Source of the DNA: JBGSMF01 sp964651475
Lineage (GTDB): Bacteria; Chloroflexota; Anaerolineae; Fen-1058
NCBI GenBank assembly: GCA_964651475.1
Contig: CAZYXV010000002.1
Span: forward strand, 124,001-188,000
Length of the DNA: 64,000 bases
Direction of reading: 5' to 3'
Part shown: piece by piece, positions 61,675-64,000 of the stretch
Layout: the number at the start of each line of letters is the position of its first letter
Position numbering within the stretch: the first letter of the stretch is position 1
The notes under the pieces: generated by a model
Seen by the model: only the letters and a program-made list of their open reading frames with translations
Databases searched by the model: none
Told to the model about the DNA's origin: nothing
Program-made: the position numbers and the translations under genes

Positions 61675-62109
61675 CTATGTGTCCGCCTCAACTACGTGCA
61701 GCTTGCGCGGCTGCATTCTGGGCAATGTAACCAGCAAAAAGCCATCCGTATAAACCGCCTTGATGCCTTCCGGGTTAATGGACCAATGCAAATAGACCTC
61801 GACGCGAAACTCGCCGTAGCGAATTTCCATCTGGTGATAAGCGACCTTGGGAGACGGATCTTGCCGCGCGCCGCAGATCACCAGCAAGCGGCCTTGCAAC
61901 TCGATGCCAAGATCGGCCTCGTTCACGCCGGCTAACTCGACGCGCACGACGATGGCATCGTCGGTTTCGTAAACATCGGTGGGCGGGCGCCAGGCCTGGG
62001 GACGGCGCGTCACCACCCACCGCATCGGCGCGATGACATCCTGGTACATCCGATCCATATCCGACTGCGAACGGGTTCCGTGCTCCCGCGCCAGATCGTG
62101 CTCTTCCAT
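61675..62109 (-). CDS. Hsp20/alpha-crystallin small heat-shock protein
   Basis: 144 residues; AGGAG lies seven bases before this ATG. The alpha-crystallin domain spans ~45-140 with TDVYETDDAIVVRVELAGVN and the edge-strand region ending GFLLVTLPR. These proteins hold unfolding clients for later refolding or for degradation. With lon 55 bases downstream on the same strand, it belongs to a protein-quality-control unit. The C-terminal IxI-type motif is not clear; the end reads RKLHVVEADT. Confidence 0.93.
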   Translation of the reverse strand: MEEHDLAREHGTRSQSDMDRMYQDVIAPMRWVVTRRPQAWRPPTDVYETDDAIVVRVELAGVNEADLGIELQGRLLVICGARQDPSPKVAYHQMEIRYGEFRVEVYLHWSINPEGIKAVYTDGFLLVTLPRMQPRKLHVVEADT

Positions 62110-62549
62110 ACGTCGCTCCTTTGCTGTACAAGCCATTTTCCACTCCGCCCCAATCTCCGCAGGGCCTATATGATTCTACCACAGTTCACTAACCATTGCT
62201 AGTACCACGCCGCAAAGGTTCTGCTGCACCTGGAATGTCGTTGTGCGCAGGACGCAACTTGCCAAAACTTTGGCCGAAGGGGGGGAAATTTCAGTTTAGG
62301 GGCGAGTATTTGGCAGTCACCCTTCGACTTTGCTCAGGATGCACCCTTCGACTTTGCTCAGGGTGACTGCCCTGGCGGCAAGCCCCTGAGCTTGTCGAAG
62401 GATGCAGACGATCAGGCGAAAGCGCCAGAACAAACCTGCCCCAGAATTGAAATGCACCCGAAAGGGGGACGTGAGTTGCACAGCGATGCAGGTAGTGATA
62501 AAATAAGTTTGAGTGTACTTGAAATTGCAGCGCCGGTTAAAAGTGATCC
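62110..62549. repeat. Spacer with CCTTCGAC-type repeats
   Basis: This 440-base gap has no gene. Two direct copies of ACCCTTCGACTTTGCTCAGG (62319-62338 and 62343-62362) are followed by an inverted copy, CCTGAGCTTGTCGAAGG (62385-62401). The CCTTCGACAAGCTCAGG word is a very widespread intergenic repeat in bacteria. A -10-like TAGAAT on the minus strand near 62170 may serve hsp20. Confidence 0.7.
62476..62504 (+). promoter_or_regulatory. Probable promoter of the recombinase-like gene
   Basis: TTGCAC (62476-62481), 17-base spacer, TAAAAT (62499-62504), about 45 bases upstream of the ATG at 62550. Confidence 0.5.
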
Positions 62550-63506
62550 ATGGACGATCAGGTTCCACTCTTTTCCACACCGTCTGAAGAACCAGCCTCC
62601 CAGGCTGCCAGTTCATTGACGTCTCGTTCGACGCTGAGCGAGGCTTTGGTCGAATTCAGGCATTACATGGAGCGCCGCGATTTTTCCGAGCACACTGTTA
62701 AATCGTTCCAATACGATTTAAACATCTTGATCCAATATCTGGGCAAGCGGCGCGCCGTGGGCGACATTGCGCTGCGCGACCTGATGCAATTTACAGACTG
62801 GCTGCAACGCAAGCGCGGCGTGCCGTGCAACACCAAGTCATTGGCGCGCCGCATCACCACGCTCAAGGTCTTTTTTGGCTGGCTGGCCGAAAGCCAGGTG
62901 CTCGCCGCCGACCCCGCCGCCGCGCTCATCCAGGTGCAGCCCAGCACTCCCCTGCCCGATATCCTCACCGACGACCAGGTGGAACAACTGGTGTCCATCA
63001 CCCAGGCGCTGCGCCAGGCTGAGCCGCAGGCAAGTGAACGAAAACCCGACGCTCGACCTTACGTGTTAGTCTCGCTGCTGTTAAGCACCGGCATCAAAAA
63101 AGGCGAGTGCATGAACATTGTGCTCAATCACCTGGACTTTTCGGACGAGGCGCAGCCGGCGGTATGGATTCGGTACGCCAACCCGCGTTACCGGCTCAAG
63201 GAGCGCAAACTCAAGCTCGACCCGGCCTGGCCGCGGGCGCTCGAGGAATACAAGCTTCAACACAAAATCAGCGACAGGCTGTTTTCGTGCACGGCGCGCA
63301 ACCTGGAATACGTGTTGAACGACCTCGGCATCCTGGCCGGGCTGCCTAAGCAAGTATCGTTCGAGATGCTGCGCTGGACGTGCGCCGTGCGCGACCTGAA
63401 AGCCGGCATGCCGCCGGACGAACTGCGGCGCAAGCTGGGGCTATCGGAAATCACCTGGCGCGAGGCCGGAGAAAAAATCGCGCGCCTGGCCGCCCCGCCG
63501 CTGTAG
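62550..63506 (+). CDS. Tyrosine-recombinase-like protein without catalytic residues
   Basis: 318 residues. The N-terminal SAM-like core-binding domain (~28-115; EFRHYMERRDFSEHTVKSFQ) and a C-terminal domain that follows XerC/D topology are clear. Catalytic positions are degenerate: the first Arg box reads LLLSTGIKKGECMNI (Arg to Lys), the H-x-x-R box reads SFEMLRWTCAVRD (His lost, Arg kept), the final His lies in LGLSEIT (lost), and the Tyr position has no Tyr (TWREAGEKIARL). It should bind DNA but not cut it in the normal way. It might be an accessory or regulatory DNA-binding protein. Confidence 0.8.
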   Translation: MDDQVPLFSTPSEEPASQAASSLTSRSTLSEALVEFRHYMERRDFSEHTVKSFQYDLNILIQYLGKRRAVGDIALRDLMQFTDWLQRKRGVPCNTKSLARRITTLKVFFGWLAESQVLAADPAAALIQVQPSTPLPDILTDDQVEQLVSITQALRQAEPQASERKPDARPYVLVSLLLSTGIKKGECMNIVLNHLDFSDEAQPAVWIRYANPRYRLKERKLKLDPAWPRALEEYKLQHKISDRLFSCTARNLEYVLNDLGILAGLPKQVSFEMLRWTCAVRDLKAGMPPDELRRKLGLSEITWREAGEKIARLAAPPL

Positions 63507-63512
63507 GATTGG

Positions 63513-64000
63513 TCACAGTCCCCACCGCTCGCGGATGCGCTGCTCGATTTGGCTGAACAGAGCGCGATCCACCGACAGCCCGATCACGACGATCATCAAC
63601 ATCACGGCAATGACCTGGCTCATGTCGTTCAACTCGCGCCCCATCGTCAACAACTGCCCCAACCCCAAACTGACGTACAACAGTTCGCCCGCCATCAACG
63701 AGCGCCACGCAAATGACCAGCCCAACTTCATCCCAGACACAATCGCCGGCAAGGCGGCCGGCAAAATCACGCCCGTATACAACATCAGGCCGCGCGCACC
63801 CATGGTGCGCGCGGCGCGCAGGTACAGCGGCGGGGTGTTGCGCACGCCATCGGCGGTGGAAAGCGTCACCGAAAGCACAGCCCCCATCACCACCACGAAC
63901 AAGATGGCTCTTTCAGACAACCCGAACCACAATAGCGCCAGCGGCAGCCAGCATATACTCGGCAAGGCTTGCAGGCCCAATACCACCGTCCCAAGCGTAT
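63513..64000 (-). CDS. ABC transporter permease (SsuC/NrtB type), 5' end missing
   Basis: At least 162 residues; the frame is open at the right edge, where the first visible residues (TLGTVVLGLQALPSICWLPL) continue from upstream, so an internal GTG at 63986 is not the start. The permease signature GMKLGWSFAWRSLMAGELL and the surrounding helices match the inner-membrane component of sulfonate, nitrate or taurine ABC importers. The ATPase and binding protein are expected beyond the window. It converges on the recombinase-like gene with a six-base gap. Confidence 0.88.
   Translation of the reverse strand, partial: TLGTVVLGLQALPSICWLPLALLWFGLSERAILFVVVMGAVLSVTLSTADGVRNTPPLYLRAARTMGARGLMLYTGVILPAALPAIVSGMKLGWSFAWRSLMAGELLYVSLGLGQLLTMGRELNDMSQVIAVMLMIVVIGLSVDRALFSQIEQRIRERWGL

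Noticed and set aside
62317..62616. Minus-strand frame with repeated LSKVEG
   Set aside because: Arises from the CCTTCGAC-type repeats, not a gene.

Overview
The window is high-GC bacterial chromosome that looks like a member of the Chloroflexota (Anaerolineae/Caldilineae-like). This is inferred from family content, not from a marker gene: a DUF3160 lipoprotein, Thr/Pro-rich surface stalks, a secreted beta-helix protein ending in a YLPLVLRNG-type tail, tandem DUF4129 proteins, YfhO and GT39 membrane proteins, and many short hairpin repeats between genes. No rRNA, tRNA, CRISPR array, prophage or complete transposon was recognised. About 52 protein genes are supported. Several start codons were moved inward from the longest reading frame because of Shine-Dalgarno sites or ATGA/GTGA overlaps.

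Layout. 1-2979 (minus): a run of surface or lipoprotein genes, some AT-richer than the rest, then a gene-free stretch packed with palindromes (2980-3684). 3685-9966 (plus): a stalked membrane protein, MoxR ATPase, DUF58 protein and two tandem DUF4129 membrane proteins, tightly coupled. 9963-12501: secD-secF behind a full-consensus sigma-70 promoter. 12828-17701: a secreted beta-helix protein overlapping by 4 bases a phosphatase that joins an inactivated GspE/PilB-like ATPase, GAF and SpoIIE domains; a PP2C phosphatase converges on it. 18577-22748: metallo-hydrolase, HAD phosphatase, GNAT protein and MFS exporter. 22776-27713 (minus): a histidine kinase with a degenerate receiver domain, a radical-SAM/HhH DNA-repair-type protein, a membrane protein and a CDF metal exporter. 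27965-32262 (plus): uvrA, queG, tatA. uvrA and queG both carry in-frame insertions derived from repeats.

32282-39541 (minus): a cell-wall group (LysM-lamin tail protein, L,D-transpeptidase, CapA-family lipoprotein, class A PBP), then a nucleotidyltransferase. 39820-46212 (plus): a cNMP-binding protein with two membrane-PH modules, def, MFS, ubiX, a small unknown, a nitrilase-family amidase and an S1-domain protein. 46443-50406 (minus): a small Cys/acidic protein, a VKOR-DsbA oxidative-folding pair and a YfhO protein. 50462-52691 (minus): a low-GC candidate type II restriction-modification pair inserted between two glycan-type membrane genes and bounded by an exact 13-bp direct repeat. 52747-62109 (minus): GT39 transferase, GPH symporter, MoaB/Mog, a PHP plus AlbA_2/Schlafen-like protein, a receiver-only regulator, Lon and Hsp20. 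62550-63506 (plus): a tyrosine-recombinase fold that has lost its catalytic residues. A 5'-truncated ABC permease ends the window.

The leading candidates for undescribed biology are the GspE-like/GAF/SpoIIE fusion, the direct-repeat-flanked restriction-modification cassette, the PHP-AlbA_2 protein with a palindrome at its start codon, the catalytically dead recombinase, and the hairpin family found both as a terminator and inside the queG reading frame.
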